A stretch of 8,880 nt of DNA from Myxococcales bacterium (GTDB lineage: Bacteria; Myxococcota; Bradymonadia; REDH01). The translations under genes were made by a program, and so were the position numbers. The notes beneath the pieces are model-generated. The model ran no database searches. It had not been told where the DNA came from and saw only the letters and a program-made list of their open reading frames with translations. Within the stretch, counting starts at the first letter, position 1, and the number at the start of each line of letters is the position of its first letter. The stretch is from assembly GCA_018970625.1 (NCBI GenBank), contig JAGWVZ010000121.1:1-8880 (forward strand). The letters run 5' to 3'. This document shows positions 1 to 6,381 of this stretch, piece after piece.

Positions 1-63
1 GCAGCAGGCATGGGCGCAGCAGGCATGGGCGCAGCAGCAGGCATGGGCGCAGCAGGCATGGGC
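1..63. repeat. Short tandem repeat, 15-bp unit, inside the anti-sigma gene
   Basis: Four copies of the unit GCAGCAGGCATGGGC lie head to tail at 1-15, 16-30, 31-48 and 49-63. The third copy carries one extra GCA triplet. Read on the minus strand the units encode Ala-Pro-Met-Pro-Ala repeats at the end of the visible anti-sigma protein. All length changes are multiples of three, so the frame stays open. The array reaches base 1 and probably continues beyond the window. Confidence 0.93.
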
Positions 64-944
64 GCAGCTGTCGGCGCTGGCGCAGGTGCCGGCATCGGGG
101 AAGGCTCTCGTGATGCTGGAGTTGCGGCGGCCCAGCCAGAATCTCCCGGCGCTGCGACCGAGGCAGGGTCCATGCGTCCAGCTCCGGCTCGGCCGGCCTG
201 ATCCAATGGCTCCTGCTGTGGGCTGTCGAGTCCGCCGAGACCCTGACCTGAGGAGACGCCCCGTCGGCTGAGGGTGTCTTCTGCGTCACCGGCGCGCGTC
301 TCGTTGGTGGCTCCCCCGGCAGCGCGCTGACGCAGCTCGGCTGGCGGTGGACTGACGTTGTCCATGAACCGCTGCTCGTCGCGCAACGTACTGGTCTCCT
401 CCGCTTCTTCTTCCATCAACCCGGCGAGCTGGTCGACCTGCTCCACGGCAGCACCCTCCACGGACAGTGCCTGTACCGCCTCCGCATTCGACAACCGCTG
501 TGGGTTGACCTGCTCAGGCCCGGGCTCGTTCGGAACGGGTGCAGGTGCGGTCGCCTGGCTGTCGAGCGCGGTCTCGTCCATGGGCGAAACATCCAGCGAG
601 GGTGCCTGTGCGGACCCGAAGATGCGCAAACCAATCATGACGGCGGCGGCGGCAGCTCCCAGCGAGAGCCCCGGGATCAACCAGCCCGCGTACCAGGGGC
701 TGGACGCCGCTTTCAGGACGTCGGCATGCAGCCTCGCTTCGCGCAGAATATTCTGATGAACCCGAGCGGGAACCTCCACCCCGGGAAGGTGTCGATACGC
801 CTGCATCGTGAGCTTCAGCGCCTGCAGCTCGGCCTGACACTCCGGACAATCACGAAGCGCCGACTCCAGCTGCTTCCGCTGGTGGTCATCGAGCTCCTCA
901 TAGAGGTACTCGACCAGGAAATCTCGGCATTGTTCGCAATTCAT
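1..944 (-). CDS. Membrane anti-sigma factor with zf-HC2-like head and long Pro/Ala-rich tail (partial, C-terminus off the left edge)
   Basis: This is an open frame of 314 codons with no stop before the window edge. It starts at the ATG at 944-942; an in-frame TGA lies three codons upstream, so no earlier start is possible, and no clear Shine-Dalgarno sequence is visible. Residues 1-40 resemble the zinc-binding anti-sigma (zf-HC2) domain: it begins MNCEQC and has DCPEC at 32-36. The His that normally lies four residues before the first Cys of the CxxC pair is Ala29. C3, C6, C33 and C36 remain as possible metal ligands. A hydrophobic segment at about 88-108 is a single membrane helix, placing the head in the cytoplasm and the rest outside it. 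Residues 112-314 are low-complexity, rich in Pro, Ala, Glu and Gln, with an acidic EEEAEE patch near 178-183 and terminal APMPAA repeats. It lies 111 bp downstream of the ECF sigma gene, so it presumably binds and restrains that sigma factor. Family assignment is good; the trigger is unknown. Confidence 0.82.
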   Translation of the reverse strand, partial: MNCEQCRDFLVEYLYEELDDHQRKQLESALRDCPECQAELQALKLTMQAYRHLPGVEVPARVHQNILREARLHADVLKAASSPWYAGWLIPGLSLGAAAAAVMIGLRIFGSAQAPSLDVSPMDETALDSQATAPAPVPNEPGPEQVNPQRLSNAEAVQALSVEGAAVEQVDQLAGLMEEEAEETSTLRDEQRFMDNVSPPPAELRQRAAGGATNETRAGDAEDTLSRRGVSSGQGLGGLDSPQQEPLDQAGRAGAGRMDPASVAAPGDSGWAAATPASREPSPMPAPAPAPTAAPMPAAPMPAAAPMPAAPMPA

Positions 945-1055
945 GGGAGTTCAGCCCAGGGGGCGCCGCTGCAGGGCAGACGAGAGAGGCTGCCTTTCGG
1001 CCGCTGCAAACGAGCACCATCAAGGAACGGTTTATGGAATCGAGCGGTCATGGAG

Positions 1056-1763
1056 TCACCCTCGCCGCGACGGGACATCCGAGCGGACCTCCCCATCATC
1101 AAAGTCAAAGGAATGCCCTTCAAACTCGGCCACATAGCCACGAAGGAGCTGTAACGCGTAGCGCATCCGCGATTTGACGGTGTTCTCCGAGATTCCGAAC
1201 ATGGACGCGATCTCAACAAACTTCATGCCCTCGACATGGCGCAGCAGGAACACTTCGCGTTGCTCCTCGGGCAGCGCCTGCAACCCTTGTTGCAGTCGGC
1301 TCATGAATTGTTCCCGGCTGATGTTGCCACCACCGCTGACGGCGCTGTCGTCCGCCAGCCGATCCTTGAGGGTGTCGCCCCCGTCGGAGTCACGGTGCGC
1401 GGGTGCATCCAGCGTCGCCACCGCCGCGTGCCGGCGTCGACGAGATTCATCAATGCACAGGTTTCGCGCGATGGTGAAGAGCCAGGTCGTGAACTTCGCT
1501 GACTCTCGATAGCGGTCGGCCGAGCGGATGACGCGCACAAAGACGTCTTGCGTCAGCTCGGCAGCTCGCTCCGCATCATGCAGCGACCGGTAGATGAAGC
1601 GATAGATCGCTTGTTCGTGTCGTTCGACAAGAATCTCGAACGCTCTGCTCTCGCCCTGTCCGTACTGAAGCATCAGCGCTTCATCAGGCATCGCAGCCAG
1701 CGCTTCGCGGCTCACAGAGCGAGGCGCGCTTCGACCAAAGAGGCGTGCGAGGGCGAAGATCAC
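1056..1763 (-). CDS. ECF-family RNA polymerase sigma factor (sigma-70 family, RpoE-like)
   Basis: This 235-aa protein directs RNA polymerase to a specific promoter set. The sigma-2 region covers about residues 41-112; AELTQDVFVRV (68-78) and FTTWLFTIARNLCIDE (91-106) are the typical core-binding and -10-recognition helices. An Asp/Gly-rich linker follows (about 113-150). Sigma-4 covers about 155-212, with ALPEEQREVFLLRHVEGM (163-180) and the helix-turn-helix VEIASMFGISENTVKSRM (183-200). There is no extra C-terminal sensor domain, only a short acidic tail. The chosen start is the GTG at 1763-1761, with GGAG ten bases upstream; the ATG encoding residue 25 is an alternative but has no convincing ribosome-binding site. 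The gene lies 40 bp after the lipoprotein stop and 111 bp before the anti-sigma gene on the same strand, so all three may be co-transcribed. The sigma identity is firm; the regulon is unknown apart from a candidate promoter upstream of the operon. Confidence 0.93.
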   Translation of the reverse strand: MIFALARLFGRSAPRSVSREALAAMPDEALMLQYGQGESRAFEILVERHEQAIYRFIYRSLHDAERAAELTQDVFVRVIRSADRYRESAKFTTWLFTIARNLCIDESRRRRHAAVATLDAPAHRDSDGGDTLKDRLADDSAVSGGGNISREQFMSRLQQGLQALPEEQREVFLLRHVEGMKFVEIASMFGISENTVKSRMRYALQLLRGYVAEFEGHSFDFDDGEVRSDVPSRRG

Positions 1764-1803
1764 CGCGAATACACTCCGTGCCCGTGGGTTCGGGCGTTTC
1801 GTG

Positions 1804-3120
1804 TCAGCGAGAGCCTTCGGCGGGCTGCGCCGCCGGAGGCGGTGCCGCGAGTCGAGTCTGGATCGCCTGAATCACCTCAGCGCCGAGCTCCTGATAGGAG
1901 ATGCCGCCGAAGCCTTCGGGGGTCGGTACCGGAGCCGAGCCAAGCGCGGCGACCCACTCGGTCAGTCGCGTAACGGTCTGTGCGTTGCCGTGGGCCTTCA
2001 GACAGACCAGCGAAAGTGCGCGGCTGTTCTGATTGGCGTCGTCCAGATGGCGCTCAAATGCCTGACGGGCATAATCACCGAGCTCAGACAGACGAGGACG
2101 ATTGCAGGCAATGTTCTCGGCAGCGAGCTTGAAGCCGTTGGGCAACATTTCGCCGTCATAGTAGTTCATGGGACCACTGTCCGGCAGCGACGAGAGACCC
2201 TGCTCGAGCCCTTCAGATCCGCCGAGCTTGATGAGCATGTCGAAAGCCGTCCACCGGATGAGATTCGGCACAGACAGAAGCGTGACATAACGGGCGCGGT
2301 CTTCGGGCTGCGCGTTCTGCGCCAGCGCATCGAGCATGAAGTTCAGGTGCAGCGGATCGACGGTCGGCTCGGCAATCTTCGTAAAATAGAACTCGCGGAT
2401 GGCGGGGACCCCGGAGAACTCCACGCTGTACTCCGCAAAGGTGTAGCGAGCCTGTGGGTGGTCCGTGATGGTGCCGGCGTTGTAACGCTCCACATACGCC
2501 TGCGCCATTTCAGCGCTCGTGGCAAACCACGCGACGTCGTTGATGTTCGAAACAAAGCAATCGAGATCGGCAGGGGTGGATTCCCGCATGATGCTCGTCA
2601 GGCGAGGAAGCACCAGCGCCGGAGGAAGCAGATTCAACAACGCCTCGGCGCTGCCTGCTCCGGATGTGACCAGACAGGGGCTCCAGATTTCGTTGATGTA
2701 GGTGGCCAGAGCCGCATCGATCTCGGCTTGCACCGCCGCGGTATCCGTCCCTTCTCGCAGGGCTACCAGCGCCTCGCGAACGCTCGCGACACCACGCTCT
2801 TCACGCAGCCCGGGGGTGATCAGCGGCAGAACGTCGCGAATCACGGAGTCGCGCTCGGCCGGATCAGGCATCTCGCGCAGAAGCGCGCCGCCCGAGAACA
2901 TGTTCGTGGAGTAGGACCACTGCCGAATCAGCAGCTCCAGCGCTTTCACGCGGACTTCATGAGACACCGAAGGATCGCGCAGGTAACCCGCAAAGCGCTC
3001 TTCGGAACCATCGGTATTCGCCCACTGCTCCAGAAACGCAGGCGTAGGTTCGCAGCCACCGACCAGAGCACCCGCCGCTACAAGCAGAAGCACACCGGCA
3101 CTCTTCGTCCATATCCGCAT
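1804..3120 (-). CDS. Predicted outer-membrane lipoprotein, helical HEAT-like repeat protein, function unknown
   Basis: This is a 438-aa protein with a lipoprotein signal: positive N-terminus (MRIWTK), hydrophobic stretch at 8-20 and lipobox V-G-G-C with the acylated Cys at 23. Residue +2 is Glu, not the inner-membrane retention Asp. The start is the ATG at 3120-3118, preceded by AGAGGA about five bases upstream; the open frame extends to 3156 but the extra N-terminal residues have no ribosome-binding site and would spoil the signal peptide. The mature part is almost entirely short helix-loop-helix stretches, with phrases such as VRVKALELLIRQW, ASVREALVALREG and RALSLVCLKAHG that recall HEAT/ARM-type repeats. 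No catalytic motif is visible. The C-terminus is Pro/Ala-rich (APPPAAQPAEGSR). It is the first gene of the minus-strand unit leading into the ECF sigma and anti-sigma genes. A role as an envelope-side sensor or accessory to that pair is an inference from position only. I do not recognise a named family. Confidence 0.78.
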   Translation of the reverse strand: MRIWTKSAGVLLLVAAGALVGGCEPTPAFLEQWANTDGSEERFAGYLRDPSVSHEVRVKALELLIRQWSYSTNMFSGGALLREMPDPAERDSVIRDVLPLITPGLREERGVASVREALVALREGTDTAAVQAEIDAALATYINEIWSPCLVTSGAGSAEALLNLLPPALVLPRLTSIMRESTPADLDCFVSNINDVAWFATSAEMAQAYVERYNAGTITDHPQARYTFAEYSVEFSGVPAIREFYFTKIAEPTVDPLHLNFMLDALAQNAQPEDRARYVTLLSVPNLIRWTAFDMLIKLGGSEGLEQGLSSLPDSGPMNYYDGEMLPNGFKLAAENIACNRPRLSELGDYARQAFERHLDDANQNSRALSLVCLKAHGNAQTVTRLTEWVAALGSAPVPTPEGFGGISYQELGAEVIQAIQTRLAAPPPAAQPAEGSR

Positions 3121-3179
3121 ACTATCCTCTATCATTCCACGGACTCCGCACGGCACCCATTTCAGTGGGGCGCCTACAA

Positions 3180-3204
3180 GACGGAGCGCACCCTAGAAAC
3201 TTCC
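3180..3204 (-). promoter_or_regulatory. Candidate ECF-type promoter for the lipoprotein-sigma-anti-sigma unit
   Basis: On the minus strand GGAAG (3204-3200) is followed after exactly 16 bases by CGTC (3183-3180). This differs by one base from the common ECF pattern GGAAC-N16/17-CGTC and would start transcription about 50-55 nt before the lipoprotein ATG at 3120. A competing sigma-70-like reading on the same strand is TTGACC (3218-3213), 17 bases, TAGGGT (3195-3190). The sequence alone does not decide between them. Confidence 0.35.
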
Positions 3205-3213
3205 GGCCCCACG

Positions 3214-3233
3214 GTCAACGGCGATACGTTGAC
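3214..3233. promoter_or_regulatory. Perfect 7-bp inverted repeat in the divergent lipoprotein/ffh control region
   Basis: GTCAACG (3214-3220) and CGTTGAC (3227-3233) are exact reverse complements separated by GCGATA. Each arm supplies a TTGAC core resembling a -35 box, one facing each way: TTGACG at 3229-3234 towards ffh, with a weak TAAGCA 17 bases later, and TTGACC at 3218-3213 towards the lipoprotein. It may be an operator, or the symmetry may arise only from two back-to-back -35 boxes. The rest of the 201-bp gap 3121-3321 holds the two leaders and no further gene. Confidence 0.4.
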
Positions 3234-3321
3234 GATCACCTGCTTGGTGAGTAAGCACCGGAAGATTCTGCCTCTCCCCATGCATTTTTGTAACGTACCT
3301 GCCGGAGCGTTCGCCGTGGCC

Positions 3322-4995
3322 ATGTTCGATGCCGTCAAAAAAGGCTTCAAGTCTGCCGTCAACGTCCTGGAAGGAAAGCGTGAGCTCACCGAAGAGAACA
3401 TCGACGAGGCGCTCAAGGCCATCCGGATGGCGCTCTTCGAGGCCGACGTAAACTACCGGGTTGTCAAACGCTTCCTGCAGAACGTCAAAGACAAGGCGCT
3501 CGGAGAGGTCGTCACCGTCAAGGTCAAAGACAGGGGCGAGACCGTCCGCGTCTCCCCCGGCGATGTCTTCATCAAAATCTGTCACGATGAGCTCGAAGCC
3601 CTCATGGGGCCCGTCGACACCTCGCTCACCTTTGTTCAGGAACGGCTCGGGCCGACCGTGATCATGATGGTCGGCCTGCAGGGCGCCGGTAAAACGACCA
3701 CCACCGGCAAGCTCGCCCGCTGGCTCATTCACCACCAGAACAGGAAGCCACTGCTCGTCGCCGCTGACGTCTATCGTCCGGCTGCCGTCGACCAGCTCAA
3801 GGTCCTCGGACAGCGACTGGACGTGCCCGTCTACGCCGACCCGGATGGAAATCCGCCTGACATCGTGGAGACCGCCTACCGGCAGGCAAAGGAAACTGGC
3901 CGCGATGTGGTCATCATCGACACCGCCGGCCGTCTCGCCGTTGACGACCTCCTCATGTCGGAGCTTGAGGAGATCACCAAACGCGTAACGCCGCACAACA
4001 TCCTGCTCGTCGTCGATGCCATGATCGGCCAGGACGCTGTCAACACCGCCAAGGAGTTCAACGACCGCCTTGAGCTCGACGGCTTCATCATGACCAAGCT
4101 TGATGGTGACGCCCGGGGTGGCGCGGCACTCTCCATCAAGGAAGTCACCGGCAAGCCCATCAAGTTCGTCGGCATGGGCGAGGGCCTCGATTCACTGCAG
4201 GCCTTTCAGCCCTCAGGCTTCGCAGACCGCGTCCTTGGCATGGGTGACATTCGTTCGCTGGTCGGACGTCTCGAAAACGTCATCACCGAAAAAGAGGCGC
4301 GTGAGCGAGAGGGCGACGCTGAACGAATGCTGCGCGGCGAGTTCGACCTCAACGACTTCCTCAATCAGATCAGAACCATCAAGAAGCTCGGCTCACTCAC
4401 CGACATCCTCGAAATGATGCCGTTCGGAAACATGTTGCCCGAAGGCATGACCGTCGATGACAAGGAGCTGGTGCGAATCGAAGCCATGATTCAATCCATG
4501 ACGGTGCAGGAACGAAAGCACCCCGATCTCGTTCGGCAGCAGGTCACCCGGCAGCGGCGCATCGCCCGCGGCTCGGGACGCGATGTCGAAGAGGTCACCG
4601 ACCTCATCAGCCGCTTTGACATGATGCGCGGGCTTATGGGCGCCATGGGCTCTCAGCAGGGAGGGCTGCTGTCTCGCCTCCCCGGATTCAAGCAGATCAA
4701 TGCGCTCCGTGGCATGAAGAACATGGACATCGGGGGCCTCATGAACGCCATGGGGGCTGGGGGAGCGCCGGGAGCCGCTGGAGGACCCTTCGGCGGATTC
4801 GCGAATCTGTTCGGAGGTGCAAACCCCTTCGCTCAACAGGGCGGCGGTTCCCCCGAAGATTTCCTTCCACGCGGGTTTTCGCGTCCCGGACAGCGCATGA
4901 TCGGTGACAGCGATGCCACCCGCCGCTCCCCAGACCGCGACAAGCTCCGCAAGAAAGTCAAAGTCGCCAAATCCGCCCGCAAGAAGAATCGCTGA
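3322..4995 (+). CDS. ffh: Signal recognition particle GTPase Ffh (SRP54) with long C-terminal extension
   Basis: Ffh binds SRP RNA and signal sequences of nascent membrane proteins and delivers ribosomes to the receptor FtsY at the inner membrane. Of 557 residues, about 1-100 form the N domain. The G domain carries GLQGAGKT (118-125), DVYRPAAVDQL (149-159), DTAGR (200-204), TKLD (258-261) and GMGE (284-287). The methionine-rich M domain follows from about 315, with the SRP-RNA-binding motif RRIARGSG at 412-419. The loop before that motif appears about two residues longer than in E. coli Ffh as I recall it. After about residue 440 there are some 115 further residues, Gly/Met/Phe-rich then Lys/Arg-rich (KLRKKVKVAKSARKKNR at the end); E. 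coli Ffh is 453 aa. The start ATG at 3322 gives the family-typical MFDAVKKGF. GGAG at 3304-3307 is better spaced for the GTG at 3316, two codons earlier, so that start is also possible. A YIP1-like gene follows after 28 bp. Confidence 0.97.
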   Translation: MFDAVKKGFKSAVNVLEGKRELTEENIDEALKAIRMALFEADVNYRVVKRFLQNVKDKALGEVVTVKVKDRGETVRVSPGDVFIKICHDELEALMGPVDTSLTFVQERLGPTVIMMVGLQGAGKTTTTGKLARWLIHHQNRKPLLVAADVYRPAAVDQLKVLGQRLDVPVYADPDGNPPDIVETAYRQAKETGRDVVIIDTAGRLAVDDLLMSELEEITKRVTPHNILLVVDAMIGQDAVNTAKEFNDRLELDGFIMTKLDGDARGGAALSIKEVTGKPIKFVGMGEGLDSLQAFQPSGFADRVLGMGDIRSLVGRLENVITEKEAREREGDAERMLRGEFDLNDFLNQIRTIKKLGSLTDILEMMPFGNMLPEGMTVDDKELVRIEAMIQSMTVQERKHPDLVRQQVTRQRRIARGSGRDVEEVTDLISRFDMMRGLMGAMGSQQGGLLSRLPGFKQINALRGMKNMDIGGLMNAMGAGGAPGAAGGPFGGFANLFGGANPFAQQGGGSPEDFLPRGFSRPGQRMIGDSDATRRSPDRDKLRKKVKVAKSARKKNR

Positions 4996-5023
4996 ACCCA
5001 CTCCTGCTCCGCATCGGGTCCGC

Positions 5024-5779
5024 GTGACGCCTCTGCCGCAAAACAGCCCCTTACCCTATTGCTCGGCACAGCCGTCGCTTCCTGCGGCTGCGCTTTGCTC
5101 GGCTTGCAAGTTGCCGTTCTCAGGTCGTTTTCTGACGGTGCGTGCCGATGGCCGAGCCATCTGTCACGCCTGTGCTGACCGCGAGAACATGCCCCTTGGG
5201 ATCGCGACTCGGCAAGATGTGCGTGATCCTGTTCTTGCTGCGGGGTGGCGCAAGACCTTCATTGCGGTGCTGACCGAACCGCGCACACTCGCAGCGGAAT
5301 ATCGCGGCCCTATCGGACCTGCGCTTCGGATGGGGTTGCTCTGGGCTTTTATGGGCCACCTCGTCAAGGTCGCATGGCTGATGACGTTGAGCGGCGAAGA
5401 CATGCTGCTGCTCTTGCGCGAGAGCGATACGACCGGCCAATTCAGCGATCAGGTCCTTCTATGGACGCCCTGGATCGCCGTACCGTTCGTGATTTTCTTC
5501 CGCATGGTACCCGGATTTCTGCTCTTTCATGCAGGGCTGCGAATTGCCGGAGCGGCCCCGGAACAGCTTCGTTCCCATGCGCGCGCCTATGCCCTCGCGA
5601 ATATCACCCTGCTCTTCGCAGTCATTCCGGTATTTGGGCCCATGCTGGCGACCTTCGCGTGGTTCAACGTCGTGCTCGGCTATGCCCGACGTTCCTACGG
5701 AATGTCCACCTGGCGCGCAGCGCTCGCGCTGAGTCCCTGCATACTCTTTGTGATTTACCTTACCCTGCTGCCCGTCTGA
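5024..5779 (+). CDS. Zinc-ribbon plus YIP1-like multi-spanning membrane protein
   Basis: This is a 251-aa protein from the GTG at 5024, which has no strong Shine-Dalgarno. The frame is open upstream to an ATG at 4904, but that would overlap the ffh coding end by about 90 bp with a low-complexity peptide. The start must precede the Cys cluster. Residues 25-50 hold C25-x2-C28 and C47-x2-C50 around PFSGRFLTVRADGRAICHAC, a small zinc-ribbon pattern predicted to be cytoplasmic. Hydrophobic spans follow at about 102-122, 146-172, 190-218 and 234-250. The layout of a short Cys-rich head followed by four or five helices resembles bacterial YIP1-domain proteins, whose function is not established. It lies 28 bp after ffh on the same strand and is probably co-transcribed. 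Association with membrane insertion or envelope physiology is only an inference from that linkage. The membrane topology is clear; the family name is moderately sure. Confidence 0.75.
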   Translation: MTPLPQNSPLPYCSAQPSLPAAALCSACKLPFSGRFLTVRADGRAICHACADRENMPLGIATRQDVRDPVLAAGWRKTFIAVLTEPRTLAAEYRGPIGPALRMGLLWAFMGHLVKVAWLMTLSGEDMLLLLRESDTTGQFSDQVLLWTPWIAVPFVIFFRMVPGFLLFHAGLRIAGAAPEQLRSHARAYALANITLLFAVIPVFGPMLATFAWFNVVLGYARRSYGMSTWRAALALSPCILFVIYLTLLPV

Positions 5780-5879
5780 GCCGGTGATGCGCTTTGCCGA
5801 GTAATCCCGGTGCTACACGCGCATGTGTTGCCGGCGATGGCGTGACCAGGCTTGAAAACCGGCGACTGAGCGCAGTATC

Positions 5880-5912
5880 AAAAAGAAAAATGCCGCCCCC
5901 TGAGGGACGGCA
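5880..5912 (-). terminator. Rho-independent terminator of the rplM-rpsI operon, possibly bidirectional
   Basis: On the minus strand a 9-bp stem, TGCCGTCCC (5912-5904) pairing with GGGGCGGCA (5899-5891) with one G-U pair and a TCAG loop, is followed directly by TTTTTCTTTTT-like sequence (5890-5880). It lies about 48 nt beyond the rpsI stop. On the plus strand the same stem is followed by CATTTTGA, a short T-run that could also stop transcripts from ffh and the YIP1-like gene. The remainder of 5780-5960 shows no gene. Confidence 0.92.
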
Positions 5913-5960
5913 CATTTTGATTCCACCCAGAGCCACCCACATCGCTGTGAGTGTGAGTGA

Positions 5961-6350
5961 TTAGCGCTTCGAGAACTGGAAGCGGGCGCGAGCCGAACGC
6001 TGACCGTACTTCTTGCGCTCCTTGCAGCGCGGGTCGCGGGTAAGGAACCCAGCGCGCTTCAGGTCACCACGCAGTGACGGGTCAACGAGCAGCAGGGCAC
6101 GAGAGATACCGTGGCGAACAGCACCAGCCTGACCGCTCAGTCCACCGCCCCGAACATTAACGAACACATCGTACTTGTCGACCAGCTCGGTAGCGACGAG
6201 CGGTTGACGCAGCACCATCACGGCGGTGGGACGACCGAAGTATTCAGCGACTTCACGCTTGTTAACAACGATCTGACCGCTACCGGGGCGGATACGAACA
6301 CGGGCGGTCGCAGACTTACGACGACCGATGGCGCGGAACTCGGTGGACAT
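5961..6350 (-). CDS. rpsI: 30S ribosomal protein S9 (uS9)
   Basis: This is a 129-aa small-subunit protein whose C-terminal tail reaches the P-site tRNA. Family hallmarks are [14 protein letters not shown] (7-20), the [22 protein letters not shown] segment in the middle, [17 protein letters not shown] near the end and the conserved terminal FSKR. The length matches the family (about 130). The start ATG at 6350-6348 is preceded by GAGGAG at seven bases. It follows rplM by 31 bp on the same strand, the near-universal bacterial rplM-rpsI pair, and is the last gene of the operon before the terminator at 5880-5912. Confidence 0.98.
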   Translation of the reverse strand: MSTEFRAIGRRKSATARVRIRPGSGQIVVNKREVAEYFGRPTAVMVLRQPLVATELVDKYDVFVNVRGGGLSGQAGAVRHGISRALLLVDPSLRGDLKRAGFLTRDPRCKERKKYGQRSARARFQFSKR

Positions 6351-6381
6351 TCAGGAACTCCTCAGACGGACGTGTAAAATC

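Noticed and set aside
945..1055. A possible small gene between the sigma and anti-sigma genes
   Set aside because: The 111-bp gap holds no open frame with a ribosome-binding site that continues a sensible peptide; an in-frame TGA precedes the anti-sigma ATG.
726..1154. A 142-codon plus-strand open frame across the sigma/anti-sigma junction
   Set aside because: It is antisense to both genes, Arg/Leu-rich and unlike any family. The anti-sigma and sigma frames explain the region.
3236..3259. Overlapping short stems (TCACC/GGTGA and GGTG/CACC) in the ffh leader, considered as a riboswitch or SRP RNA element
   Set aside because: The stems are only 4-5 bp, mutually exclusive and lack any known riboswitch or SRP RNA core; chance is likely in GC-rich DNA.
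1801..3321. A 507-codon open stretch in frame with ffh that would make a 1064-aa fusion protein
   Set aside because: It runs antisense across the lipoprotein gene, which has a signal peptide, lipobox and ribosome-binding site. The translated extra part is Arg/Gly/His-rich with no fold, and Ffh has its normal MFD start at 3322. It is a GC-rich shadow frame.
3193..3996. A 267-codon minus-strand open frame inside ffh
   Set aside because: It is antisense to the GTPase domain of ffh. Its Asp/Gly/Val-rich make-up mirrors ffh codon use.
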